Shown: positions 1 through 6,638, counted from the first letter of the stretch. The stretch: 10,308 nucleotides of DNA from Candidatus Kuenenbacteria bacterium CG10_big_fil_rev_8_21_14_0_10_36_11 (GCA_002778535.1 PFBP01000010.1:1-10308); one strand, 5' to 3'. The notes: generated from the letters alone by a model not told the origin. Numbers and translations are program-made.

Positions 1-324
1 TTAATGAAAAACGGGAACTGGCCTGATGATTTTATCAAAAAGCCAAATCTACAGATGCGGAGTGTTTGGGCGATTAACCCACCAAAAAACGGAGAAAAAA
101 AGTTTGGTAAGCATCCAACCCAAAAACCGATTGATTTATTAGTCAGAATTATTTTAGCCAGTACTGATAAAGGCGATATCGTGCTTGATCCTTTTACAGG
201 ATCATCCACAACTGGTTTAGCTGCAATTTTAAATGATAGAAAATTTATTGGAATTGATAGAGAGAAGAAATATCTTGAGTTGTCAAAAAAAAGATTAAAT
301 GATTTATTAAAAAATAAATTTTAA
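1..324 (+). CDS. DNA methyltransferase, beta class (N6-adenine or N4-cytosine), C-terminal part
   Basis: Only the 3' end is present. The frame is open to the first base, so the ATG at 4 is probably internal. The visible 107 residues carry FGKHPTQKP (residues 34-42 counted from that ATG), the linker that precedes the AdoMet-binding region. It is followed by DIVLDPFTGSSTTG (58-71), the AdoMet-binding motif I, and FIGIDREKKY (81-90), the acidic strand that binds the AdoMet ribose. Finding motif I at the C-terminus means the catalytic DPPY-type motif lies upstream, outside the window; this is the beta class order seen in DpnA, HinfI and similar enzymes. The enzyme would methylate DNA to protect host sites from the nuclease encoded at 741-1361. 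The next gene begins 7 bases after the stop, which suggests co-transcription. Target sequence cannot be read from this part. The class is secure; the modified base is not. Confidence 0.93.
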   Translation, partial: LMKNGNWPDDFIKKPNLQMRSVWAINPPKNGEKKFGKHPTQKPIDLLVRIILASTDKGDIVLDPFTGSSTTGLAAILNDRKFIGIDREKKYLELSKKRLNDLLKNKF

Positions 325-331
325 AAAAGTT

Positions 332-709
332 ATGAAAGAAAAATACAGAAATTATATAAAATCACCACAACACTGGAAAGATATGTTTAATAAATTTTAT
401 TGTTGGCAATCCAAAGATAAGGTGCCGATTAAAAAAATTAAGATTGATAGAAAATTATTTAGTTTTGATAATCTTGTTGATAAAAAAGAGGTATTTTATA
501 TGATGGCCAATTTTAGCAAAGATATTTGGATGCCCATTACTGTCAACGAAGATTATTATTTATTGGACGGTCAGCATAGATTAGAGGTGGCAAAAGCACT
601 TGGATTGAATTATATTGATGTCATTATTGAAGACAGAAGTAAAATTACTTTTAGCAACAAATCAATAAAATTTAAAGAAACATCAATGGAAGATCTTATA
701 AATTTATAA
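332..709 (+). CDS. ParB-like (ParB/sulfiredoxin fold) small protein in a restriction-modification cassette
   Basis: This is a 125-residue protein. The segment YYLLDGQHRLEVAKALGL (75-92) is the conserved core of ParB-type N-terminal domains, where a DGxHR motif binds or hydrolyses nucleotide. It is followed by YIDVIIED (94-101), the strand that usually closes this motif. The part before it (31-74) has the expected strand-helix pattern. No helix-turn-helix DNA-binding domain follows, so it is not a chromosome-partitioning ParB. ParB-like domains are known fused to or beside DNA methyltransferases in phages and mobile regions, and this gene lies between a methyltransferase and a nuclease, 7 bases after the former. 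A role in methyltransferase function or its control is inferred only from position. No Shine-Dalgarno sequence is visible before the ATG. Fold confidence is good; function is unknown. Confidence 0.8.
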   Translation: MKEKYRNYIKSPQHWKDMFNKFYCWQSKDKVPIKKIKIDRKLFSFDNLVDKKEVFYMMANFSKDIWMPITVNEDYYLLDGQHRLEVAKALGLNYIDVIIEDRSKITFSNKSIKFKETSMEDLINL

Positions 710-740
710 AGAATTATAAAAAATAAATTAAAATGATTTT

Positions 741-1361
741 ATGAAAATTATCACACGCACAACGGCAATTAAAAATTTAAAAAAGTATATTGGTAAGGAT
801 TTGCGAAAACTCGCAAAAGATTTTGGTATCACTACCTACGAAACCGGCAGACAAAACAAAGGCTGGAAAGGGTTGGTTTTAGAAAGATTAGCTGGATTAG
901 AAAACAATGTTTCAAAGGCGCCCAACGGTCTTTCTTATGAATTAAAATCAGTTGCTTTTCGAAAAACAAAATCTGGACTTGCACCAAAAGAGACAATGGC
1001 AATAACAATGGTAAATCCGAAAGAACTAAAAGTATGCTTGTTTTTTGAAAGTCATTGCTGGGCAAAACTTAAAGCGATTGTTTTTTGTGCCGTGATGTGG
1101 CATGGAAAAAATTCAGAAAGCGGTGAACTTTTAAAAGTCGCGAGTTTAGATTTTTTTGAGGACGATGAATTGATAAAAGAAATAAAAGCCGATTATGATT
1201 TTATCAGAAATAAACTTATTAAACAGGGTTTTGACGCGTTAGAAGGTGCGGATGGCAAGTGGATACAAGCAAGAACAAAAGGTGCGGGACACGGATCAAA
1301 AAGCCGAGCTTTTTATGCTCGCACAATTTTAGTTAAGAAAATTTTTGAAATAGCTTCTTAA
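741..1361 (+). CDS. MutH/Sau3AI-like type II restriction endonuclease
   Basis: The protein has 206 residues, close to the 229 of Escherichia coli MutH. Its layout follows MutH from end to end. LRKLAKDFGI (21-30) corresponds to the MutH helix LGELAALVGL. NKGWKGLVLERLAG (39-52) corresponds to the DKGWIGVLLE stretch, supplying K40 and E48. YELKS (66-70) is the ExK half of the PD-(D/E)xK active site, with E67 and K69. GKWIQARTKGAGHGS (172-186) and SRAFYARTILVKKIF (188-202) correspond to the C-terminal GEYLQIRPKA and FYLKKNF parts of MutH. MutH and Sau3AI cut at GATC, so GATC is a reasonable but unproven target. The neighbouring methyltransferase makes a restriction role likelier than mismatch repair. 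The Asp normally preceding ExK is not evident (A60 and N62 stand near its place). The related MvaI/BcnI family is the main alternative. The start is the first ATG of the frame; no Shine-Dalgarno sequence is seen. Confidence 0.85.
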   Translation: MKIITRTTAIKNLKKYIGKDLRKLAKDFGITTYETGRQNKGWKGLVLERLAGLENNVSKAPNGLSYELKSVAFRKTKSGLAPKETMAITMVNPKELKVCLFFESHCWAKLKAIVFCAVMWHGKNSESGELLKVASLDFFEDDELIKEIKADYDFIRNKLIKQGFDALEGADGKWIQARTKGAGHGSKSRAFYARTILVKKIFEIAS

Positions 1362-1455
1362 ACAATTTGGAAAGATAAACAAAAAAATTGACCAAAAGGT
1401 TTATCACCTTTATGGTCTGACGGAGGAGGAGAGAGAAATTATTGAGAAACACTAA
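1354..1455 (+). pseudogene. C-terminal relic of a large type II (Eco57I/TaqI-like) DNA methyltransferase
   Basis: In the frame ending at the TAA of 1453-1455 the translation ends VYHLYGLTEEEREIIEKH, preceded by INKKIDQK. The pattern 'xIDxxVYxLYGLTEEExxIIE' is a familiar extreme C-terminus of large N6-adenine methyltransferases and type IIG restriction-methyltransferases. An in-frame TAG lies at 1351-1353, so only about 33 codons remain. They overlap the last bases of the MutH-like gene in another frame and the first bases of the next small gene. No start codon with a ribosome site is available. This looks like the tail of a lost gene, not a functional peptide. The motif match is strong; that it is a deletion remnant is inferred. 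Confidence 0.72.
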
Positions 1456-1696
1456 TATGCATGATTTTAAAAATAAAACTGATGAAGAACTTCTCGACTG
1501 GCTTGATAAATGGACGATTACAATTAATCAAGATCAACAGGTAGTTATTACGGAGCTTGAAAAAAGGTCAATTGATAAATTAAAAAAATTAATTGATAGT
1601 TTTAGTTCAAGTAGCGAAAGATATTCAAAAAGAATACTATTTTTAACATGGGTTTTAGTTGTGTTAACTATTGTTTTGGTTATTATAGCCTTGTAA
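1442..1696 (+). CDS. small tail-anchored membrane protein of unknown function
   Basis: The 84-residue product has a polar, helical front (KTDEELLDWLDKWTI, then ITELEKRSIDKLKKLIDSF) and a single hydrophobic segment at the very C-terminus (ILFLTWVLVVLTIVLVIIAL, 65-84). It would be a tail-anchored inner membrane protein with its bulk in the cytoplasm. I do not recognise a family. The start is uncertain. A TTG at 1442 sits 11 bases after a very strong purine box, GGAGGAGGA (1422-1430), but that box also encodes Glu codons of the methyltransferase relic. The ATG at 1457 has no box at a useful distance and would give 79 residues. It lies on the same strand just after the restriction genes, so it may be an accessory of the island, but nothing in the sequence proves this. 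Confidence 0.6.
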   Translation: MRNTNMHDFKNKTDEELLDWLDKWTITINQDQQVVITELEKRSIDKLKKLIDSFSSSSERYSKRILFLTWVLVVLTIVLVIIAL

Positions 1697-1741
1697 GTTG
1701 TGAGACTATTAAAAATAAAAGGGACTAAGTAAAACTATTTT

Positions 1742-1989
1742 ATGGAAAAAGATAAGACGGAAGAAAAAGAGGTAATAAAGATAGTGGGCACGATTGTACA
1801 AATTATGCTATACTATAAACAAAGTAAGATGTTATTAGAGATGGTGTTGATGTTTTGACGCCATCATACGCGGATGAATTATTTAATGGCATAAGGAATC
1901 TTTACCCGGAGAAAAATATAAAAATAAGTGGATACGAAGGAAATTTGGTTGTAGAAGATGTGCTTAAAAAATTAGACATCATTACTTAG
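1742..1989 (+). pseudogene. frameshifted STAS-like (DUF4325-like) domain gene
   Basis: An ATG at 1742 opens a 38-codon frame beginning MEKDKTEEKEVIKIVGTIVQ that ends at a TGA near 1856. A different frame, open from 1828 to the TAG at 1987-1989, reads DVIRDGVDVLTPSYADELF, then NGIRNLYPEKNIKISGYEG and VVEDVLKKLDIIT. The phrase TPSYADELF resembles the (S/T)SFADELF signature of small STAS-like domains of the DUF4325 type. The second frame has no ATG or supported start, so joining the two by one frameshift between about 1815 and 1831 gives a roughly 82-residue product. A decayed gene is the simplest reading; a programmed frameshift or a sequencing error is possible. The family assignment rests on one motif and is moderate. 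This is the only content I see between 1697 and the terminator. Confidence 0.45.
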
Positions 1990-2020
1990 GTAGTTTTTTA
2001 CATTAAGTAAAAGATTATTT

Positions 2021-2053
2021 TTTAAAACCCCGCTAATTTGGCGGGGTTTTAAA
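2021..2053. terminator. bidirectional Rho-independent terminator between convergent blocks
   Basis: A perfect 13-bp inverted repeat, TTTAAAACCCCGC (2021-2033) and GCGGGGTTTTAAA (2041-2053), surrounds the 7-base loop TAATTTG. The GC core followed by a T-run is present on both strands. It can therefore end both the plus-strand island and the minus-strand gene stopping at 2068, and its position between convergent genes fits. Confidence 0.92.
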
Positions 2054-2067
2054 GTGAGCATCTATTT

Positions 2068-3042
2068 TTAATTTTTGTTTTTTTGATCTGAATTATTGTT
2101 AGTATTTGGCGTTTCAGATGATTTTGTTTCAAATAAATTAAGCTGTTTGTTTTTGTTTTTTCGGCGAGCAATAAATAAGTAGACTAAAATAGCGACTGCC
2201 GCAATAATAATCAGGCCAATTAGATAGCGCTGCCAATTATTATTTAATGAATTTTGTTCATCAATTATTTTGTTTTCCAGTATTTTGTTTTCCAATTTTT
2301 GCCCTGTTGATTCATCGCCTTTGACTGTTGGTTCTACTTTTCCCAAAGGAGCAGTTATTTTTATAATTATTTTATTGGAAAAATCACTGACATTTTTATT
2401 CTGATCAATCACTCTGGCTTTGGTTGTGTGCGCGCCAGGAGTTAATTTTTGTTTTGGTTTGTATCTAAAAGAAGCAGTGCCATTAGGGTCGTTTTTAATT
2501 TCTGCCAAGCCATTTAGCTGCTCATCTAAATAAATTTCTACTTGGGTGTCATTGGGCGTGACGCCTACTATCCAGGGCTGTTCTTTAATAGTTTCTGAAT
2601 TAACGACTGGCGCGAGAAGTGTTGGTCCGCGTAATTTTTCAACAATTGTAATGTTAATGGTAGTGGTGGCGCTGGAAAATTTGTCATAATAATCAGCCAC
2701 AAATTCTATTTTATGCGGACCGATTTCCAAATTTTGATTTATGGCTAAAGAAAATTTAAGCCAGCCATTGAACCCAATTTCATTTTTTGCATAACCCAAA
2801 CTTTTGTTATCCAGATAAACTCTGACTTTGGTGGGCGAAATTGTCAGGCCGCTTAAAGTTAATGGTTTAACCAATTCAGCATTATTTTTTGGATATTCAA
2901 CAACTGGCAATGGAATAAGTTCATTAAAAGTGTTAGCCAAGACTGTATTTTTTGGCAACAAAAAAACCGCTAAGGTTAGCGATAAAAATAAAAATGCTTG
3001 GGCTAAAACAGAAATTTTTTTAGTTTGAGATAAAACATTCAT
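2068..3042 (-). CDS. exported, membrane-anchored protein with two Ig-like domains
   Basis: The 324-residue protein starts with a signal segment (hydrophobic 11-29, possible cleavage after VLA at 34-36). Two similar beta-rich modules follow, about 46-133 and 142-229. They share a pattern: VRVYLDNKSLGYAK in the first aligns with VEIYLDEQLNGLAEIK in the second, each followed by NGxxxF and a GPH/GAH turn before a VADYY/VIDQN strand. This is the look of bacterial Ig-like domains. A polar linker containing a duplicated ENKIL leads to a transmembrane helix at about 273-292, then a basic, Asn-rich cytoplasmic tail. The bulk would therefore lie outside the membrane, as in surface or adhesion proteins; a ligand cannot be named. 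It is the last gene before the terminator and is separated by 70 bases from the YraN gene. No Shine-Dalgarno sequence precedes the ATG. Confidence 0.82.
   Translation of the reverse strand: MNVLSQTKKISVLAQAFLFLSLTLAVFLLPKNTVLANTFNELIPLPVVEYPKNNAELVKPLTLSGLTISPTKVRVYLDNKSLGYAKNEIGFNGWLKFSLAINQNLEIGPHKIEFVADYYDKFSSATTTINITIVEKLRGPTLLAPVVNSETIKEQPWIVGVTPNDTQVEIYLDEQLNGLAEIKNDPNGTASFRYKPKQKLTPGAHTTKARVIDQNKNVSDFSNKIIIKITAPLGKVEPTVKGDESTGQKLENKILENKIIDEQNSLNNNWQRYLIGLIIIAAVAILVYLFIARRKNKNKQLNLFETKSSETPNTNNNSDQKNKN
2267..2296. repeat. 15-bp tandem duplication in the Ig-like protein gene
   Basis: ATTTTGTTTTCCAGT (2267-2281) is followed directly by ATTTTGTTTTCCAAT (2282-2296), differing at one base. 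The copies encode a duplicated Leu-Glu-Asn-Lys-Ile unit in the linker just before the membrane helix. The length is a multiple of three, so copy-number change keeps the frame. Confidence 0.75.
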
Positions 3043-3087
3043 AGGCCGTTAAGAATAAAATTATTTTCTCGACCTTTTGATTGCTTT

Positions 3088-3116
3088 ACCTTAATGACTT
3101 TTTTAAAAAATGTCAA
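3088..3116 (-). promoter_or_regulatory. candidate promoter for the Ig-like protein gene
   Basis: On the minus strand a perfect -35 hexamer TTGACA (3111-3116) is followed after 17 bases by TAAGGT (3088-3093), a poor -10. The -35 overlaps the last codons of the YraN gene. The 70-base gap, the largest inside this gene run, makes a separate promoter plausible, but the weak -10 keeps confidence low. Confidence 0.3.
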
Positions 3117-3475
3117 ATGTATTCCAGATGTTTGATTTTGGCCTGTTTTTTGTCCAGATCAATTTCAATAGCAATAGTGTCAAAGCGATAATTTTGTTTA
3201 ATGGAATAATTGTTGCTCCAGAGAAATTTTTCTGCTGTATGCATAAGCCTACATTTTTTTAAATTATTAACCGCCTCTTCTGGATAGCCATAATCGCGAT
3301 TGGTTCTGGTTTTAACTTCCACAAAAACTAATTCTTGGTTAGTTAAATTTTGCGCGATAATATCTATTTCTCCATGACGGCCGCGATAATTAGTAGCAAT
3401 AACTTTATAATCTTTTTTTATCAAATACTTGGCGGCTAACTTTTCACCAAGATTGCCAAGTTCTTTTTTGGTCAT
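3113..3475 (-). CDS. yraN: YraN/UPF0102 family nuclease-like protein
   Basis: At 120 residues this matches the usual length of the UPF0102/YraN family. The N-terminus has the family helix GNLGEKLAAKYLIKKDYKVI (7-26). The PD-(D/E)xK-like core is intact: HGEIDIIAQ (34-42), with E36 and D38, and VFVEVKTRT (50-58), with E53 and K55. The tail carries the conserved RFDTIAIEID strand. The fold is that of Holliday-junction resolvase-like nucleases, but the substrate of YraN is not settled, so a nuclease activity is an expectation from the fold. It starts 7 bases after the preceding membrane-protein gene and is clearly part of the same run. No Shine-Dalgarno sequence is seen before the ATG. Family assignment is firm. 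Confidence 0.93.
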   Translation of the reverse strand: MTKKELGNLGEKLAAKYLIKKDYKVIATNYRGRHGEIDIIAQNLTNQELVFVEVKTRTNRDYGYPEEAVNNLKKCRLMHTAEKFLWSNNYSIKQNYRFDTIAIEIDLDKKQAKIKHLEYI

Positions 3476-3482
3476 AAAATTA

Positions 3483-3893
3483 TTATAAATATTTTTCTTT
3501 TTCCATCTTCTCTTTCATTTCTTTAAACATAATTTTCTTTTTGGTAAAATTCCATTTGATAATAAATATTAGCCAGACAAACATTGTGATGATAAACAGA
3601 TAAAATATAAATGGCATGGAAATAAGATAAGCGCGGGACTGGCGGATTAAAAGCAAGAGTAAGCCGACCGCCCCGCCCGTGGCCAAAAAGTTGGCGATCT
3701 TTTGCCACATTTTTTTCTGGGGCAGGTTTTTATTTTGCCCTGCTTTTTTAGCCAAGCTGCGATTTATGAGAGACAAAATAATTAAAAGGCCAAAAATAAT
3801 ATATAAAAAAATAGCCAGCCAAGAACTAATCGGTGGCAACAGAGGATTAAAAATAAAACTTGGGTCAATCAGACGAGAAAAATTAAGAGACAT
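3483..3893 (-). CDS. three-helix membrane protein of unknown function
   Basis: The 136-residue protein has three hydrophobic stretches: about 24-43 (SWLAIFLYIIFGLLIILSLI), 69-84 (FLATGGAVGLLLLLIR region) and 92-113 (SMPFIFYLFIITMFVWLIFI region). The loop after the first helix is basic (KKAGQNKNLPQKKMW) and the C-terminal tail is basic and Lys/Glu-rich (KKKIMFKEMKEKMEKEKYL). The positive-inside rule would place the first loop in the cytoplasm. I do not recognise a family. It starts 10 bases after the ppsA stop and ends 7 bases before the YraN gene, so it is co-transcribed with both. The ATG has no Shine-Dalgarno sequence, and its upstream bases are part of a TGAATTA tandem repeat. Confidence 0.72.
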   Translation of the reverse strand: MSLNFSRLIDPSFIFNPLLPPISSWLAIFLYIIFGLLIILSLINRSLAKKAGQNKNLPQKKMWQKIANFLATGGAVGLLLLLIRQSRAYLISMPFIFYLFIITMFVWLIFIIKWNFTKKKIMFKEMKEKMEKEKYL

Positions 3894-3899
3894 AAAAAA

Positions 3900-3925
3900 T
3901 GAATTATGAATTATGAATTATGAAT
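3900..3925. repeat. 7-bp tandem repeat (TGAATTA, about 3.7 copies) at the ppsA stop
   Basis: TGAATTA is repeated from 3900 to 3920 with a partial fourth copy to 3925. On the minus strand it encodes the last residues of PpsA (Ile-Ile-His-Asn-Ser) and its TAA stop at 3904-3906, then runs towards the ATG of the next gene. Because 7 is not a multiple of three, gain or loss of a copy would change the PpsA tail and the intergenic distance. Confidence 0.9.
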
Positions 3926-6306
3926 CTTTTTATTTTCTTTTCCATCTCTAATATCTTTAAAGTTGTTTTAATCACTGAATCTGGATTAAGGGAAATTGAG
4001 TCAATGCCTTCTTTAACTAAAAATTGAGCAAAGTCTGGAAAATCAGAAGGGCCCTGGCCGCAAATGCCAATCTTGGTTTTAGTTTTTTTAGCAACGCGGA
4101 TGGCTTCTGAAATTAATTTTTTCACAGCTTCATTTTTTTCATTGCCAATATGCGCGAGTGTGCCAGCGTCTCTGTCCAGCCCAAGCGTCAGCTGAGTCAA
4201 GTCATTGGAGCCGATGGAAAAGCCGTCAAACAGTTTGGCAAATTGTTCGCCTAAAATAATATTTGATGGAATTTCCACCATCATATACAATTCCAGATTA
4301 TTTTTACCGCGTTTTAAACCTTCCTCAGCCATAATTTTAATAACTTTTTCAGCTTCTTCAACAGTCCTTGTAAAAGGCACCATAATTTTTACATTGGTTA
4401 AGCCCATTTCATCTCTGACTTTTTTAAATGCCTGACATTCTAATTTAAAAATATCAACAAATTTTGGGTCATAATATCTGGAAGCGCCTCGCCAGCCGAT
4501 CATTGGGTTATCTTCGCGCGGTTCAAAATCTTTTCCACCGATTAAATTCGCGTATTCATTAGTTTTAAAATCTGACAATCTGACAATTACATCTTTAGGA
4601 AAGAAAGCAGCTGCGATCTGGGCAATGCCCTCGGAAAGTTCGCCCACAAAAAAATCTGTTTTGTATTTATATTCATAAGTGAGTTCATCAATCTGGCGCT
4701 TTAATTTTTCATCTTTTAATTTATCATAATTAAATAAAGCTTCAGGGTGAATTTTAATATAATTATTAATAATAAATTCTTCGCGCGCCAGCCCCACGCC
4801 GTCATTTGGGATAAAAGAAAACTCAAACGCACGCGCTGGTTCGCTAATGTTCAGCATGATTTTTGTCTGCGGCTTTTTTAGATTTTTTAAATTTGTTTTT
4901 TTAATAATGAAAGGAATAATGCCCTGATAAACTTTGCCTATTTCGCCATGAGCGCAGGAAACTGTGATTTTTTCTCCCGTTTTTATTTTTTCAGTAGCAA
5001 TTTCCGTGCCCACCACACAAGGAATGCCAAGTTCTCTGGAAACAATTGCGGCATGGCAAGTGCGTCCGCCGGAATTTGTCACAATAGAGCTGGCGATTTT
5101 CATAATGGGCACCCAATCAGGATCAGTCATTTCAGTCACTAAAATTTCCCCTTTTTTAAATTTATTAATATCATTAACATTTAAAATAACATGCGCGCGG
5201 CCAGAACCGATTTTACTGCCGACCGACTTCCCAGTGCAAATTATTTTGTCATGAGTTGATAATTTTTTATTGTCAAAAACATATTCTTCCAAAACAGAAA
5301 AATCTTTTCTGGATTGAACTGTTTCAGGCCTGGCTTGGACCATAAACAATTTGCCAGTTTTCCCGTCTTTGGCCCATTCCATGTCCATTGGTTTATTGTA
5401 ATGTTCTTCAACCAAAACAGCCCATTTGGCTAATTGCAAAATTTCTTTATCAGTCAGAGAAAATTTTCTTTGTTTTTCTTTAGATACCGGCACATTTTTG
5501 ACTGCGTTGCCTTGATAAACTAATTTGATTTTTTTGTCGCCTAAAGTTTTGGAAATAATAGCGTTTTTGTTTTTTTTCAGCGTGGGTTTAAAAACATAAA
5601 ACTCATCAGGATTAACTTTGCCCTGAACAATATTTTCTCCCAGACCATAAATAGAATTTATTAAAACAGCATTCTGAAAACCAGTTTCTGTGTCAATGGA
5701 AAAAATTACTCCAGAACTCGCGAGATCGCTTCTGACCATTTTTTGCACGCCAACTGACAGATAAACTTTTTCATGATCAAAACCTTTTTCCTGGCGATAA
5801 GAGACAGAACGCGCCGTGTACATTGAAGCAAAACATTTTTTAACTGCTTTTATCAAAGCATCTTTGCCCACAATATTTAAATATGTTTCTCCCATGCCGG
5901 CGAAAGAAGCTTCTGGCAGATCTTCTGCTGTGGCAGAGGTTCTCACAGCCACATCTTCAGCCCGTCCAAATTTATGGTAAGCGTTTAAAATTTTTAATTC
6001 CAGATCCAAGGGCATTTTGCCTGTTTCAATCAGGCGCCTGATTGCGGCTGACTTTTTTTCCAATTCAGCCATGTTTTCGTGATTCAGTTTATGCAAAAGT
6101 TTTTTAATTTCTGGCTTTAAATTATTTTTTTCCAAATAATATCTAAAAGCCGCGGCTGTAATGGCAAAACCATTTGGCACAGCCACACCCTTTTTTGTGA
6201 GCGTGCGATACATTTCGCCTAAAGAAGCGTTTTTTCCGCCAACCAAAGCTACATCATTATTATTGATTTCAGAAAACCAAAGAATGTGAGAATTGTTTTT
6301 AGACAT
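3904..6306 (-). CDS. ppsA: phosphoenolpyruvate synthase (pyruvate, water dikinase)
   Basis: The 800-residue protein has the full length and domain order of PEP synthase, which converts pyruvate, ATP and water to PEP, AMP and phosphate and feeds gluconeogenesis. The ATP-grasp nucleotide-binding domain covers about 10-335, with VGGKNASLGEM (22-32), VRTSATAEDLPEASFAGMGE (121-140) and the closing MVQARPET (322-329). The swivelling phosphohistidine domain has SGGRTCHAAIVSRELGIPC (412-430), with H418 as the phosphate carrier. The C-terminal TIM-barrel, about 480-785, contains RLSDFKTNEY (576-585), the MVEIPS and GSNDLTQ stretches, and GICGQGPSD (747-755), with C749 as the expected catalytic cysteine. 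All key residues are present. It begins 11 bases after the DUF4870-like gene stop and ends in a short tandem repeat. No Shine-Dalgarno sequence precedes its ATG. The cytosolic enzyme has no obvious functional link to its membrane-protein neighbours. Confidence 0.97.
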   Translation of the reverse strand: MSKNNSHILWFSEINNNDVALVGGKNASLGEMYRTLTKKGVAVPNGFAITAAAFRYYLEKNNLKPEIKKLLHKLNHENMAELEKKSAAIRRLIETGKMPLDLELKILNAYHKFGRAEDVAVRTSATAEDLPEASFAGMGETYLNIVGKDALIKAVKKCFASMYTARSVSYRQEKGFDHEKVYLSVGVQKMVRSDLASSGVIFSIDTETGFQNAVLINSIYGLGENIVQGKVNPDEFYVFKPTLKKNKNAIISKTLGDKKIKLVYQGNAVKNVPVSKEKQRKFSLTDKEILQLAKWAVLVEEHYNKPMDMEWAKDGKTGKLFMVQARPETVQSRKDFSVLEEYVFDNKKLSTHDKIICTGKSVGSKIGSGRAHVILNVNDINKFKKGEILVTEMTDPDWVPIMKIASSIVTNSGGRTCHAAIVSRELGIPCVVGTEIATEKIKTGEKITVSCAHGEIGKVYQGIIPFIIKKTNLKNLKKPQTKIMLNISEPARAFEFSFIPNDGVGLAREEFIINNYIKIHPEALFNYDKLKDEKLKRQIDELTYEYKYKTDFFVGELSEGIAQIAAAFFPKDVIVRLSDFKTNEYANLIGGKDFEPREDNPMIGWRGASRYYDPKFVDIFKLECQAFKKVRDEMGLTNVKIMVPFTRTVEEAEKVIKIMAEEGLKRGKNNLELYMMVEIPSNIILGEQFAKLFDGFSIGSNDLTQLTLGLDRDAGTLAHIGNEKNEAVKKLISEAIRVAKKTKTKIGICGQGPSDFPDFAQFLVKEGIDSISLNPDSVIKTTLKILEMEKKIKRFIIHNS

Positions 6307-6317
6307 AATTTGTTGTA

Positions 6318-6638
6318 TTAGAAATTTATTCTTTTAGCGTATTTTCCTAAAATCGGCATTTCCCATTTTTTACCTTGGAGCGCGCTAATAATGCCAAGTA
6401 AAGCGAGAATTGCCACGATAATCCAGCCAATGGGCAAAATAATGAGCCAGCCTAAAATCGGAATGCCGCCAAGCACGGAAACAATCAATGAAAAAATAAA
6501 AAGCACTAAACCTTGTTTAGCATGATGCTGGCAGAATTCGTTATTTTTTTTAATTAAAAGCGGCACTAAAAACAGCAGCCAAACATAGCCAATAGCTGAC
6601 ATAATTTTTTCTTCTTGAGTTAGGGTTTCATTAGACAT
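6318..6638 (-). CDS. DUF4870-like (Tic20-like) small membrane protein
   Basis: The 106-residue protein begins with a short polar segment (SNETLTQEEKIMSAIGYV) and then LLFLVPLLIKK (21-31). NEFCQHHAKQGLVLFIFSLI (33-52) follows, carrying the HHAKQGL motif typical of DUF4870/Tic20-like proteins. Two more hydrophobic stretches, about 43-58 and 63-88, make three helices in all. It ends with the conserved GKKWEMPILGKYAKRI. Members are common in bacteria; no biochemical role is established. The gene lies 27 bases after the coiled-coil protein gene and 11 bases before ppsA. The start is the second of two ATGs created by a 10-bp duplication; the first opens only a 5-codon frame. Confidence 0.85.
   Translation of the reverse strand: MSNETLTQEEKIMSAIGYVWLLFLVPLLIKKNNEFCQHHAKQGLVLFIFSLIVSVLGGIPILGWLIILPIGWIIVAILALLGIISALQGKKWEMPILGKYAKRINF

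Noticed and set aside
832..1065. Minus-strand open frame inside the MutH-like nuclease gene
   Set aside because: It overlaps a well-supported gene, has low-complexity Leu/Ser-rich translation and no start signal.
1806..1814. TGCTATACT, an extended -10-like sequence on the plus strand
   Set aside because: There is no -35 at 16-18 bases, and no supported start follows; it lies inside the frameshifted STAS-like relic.
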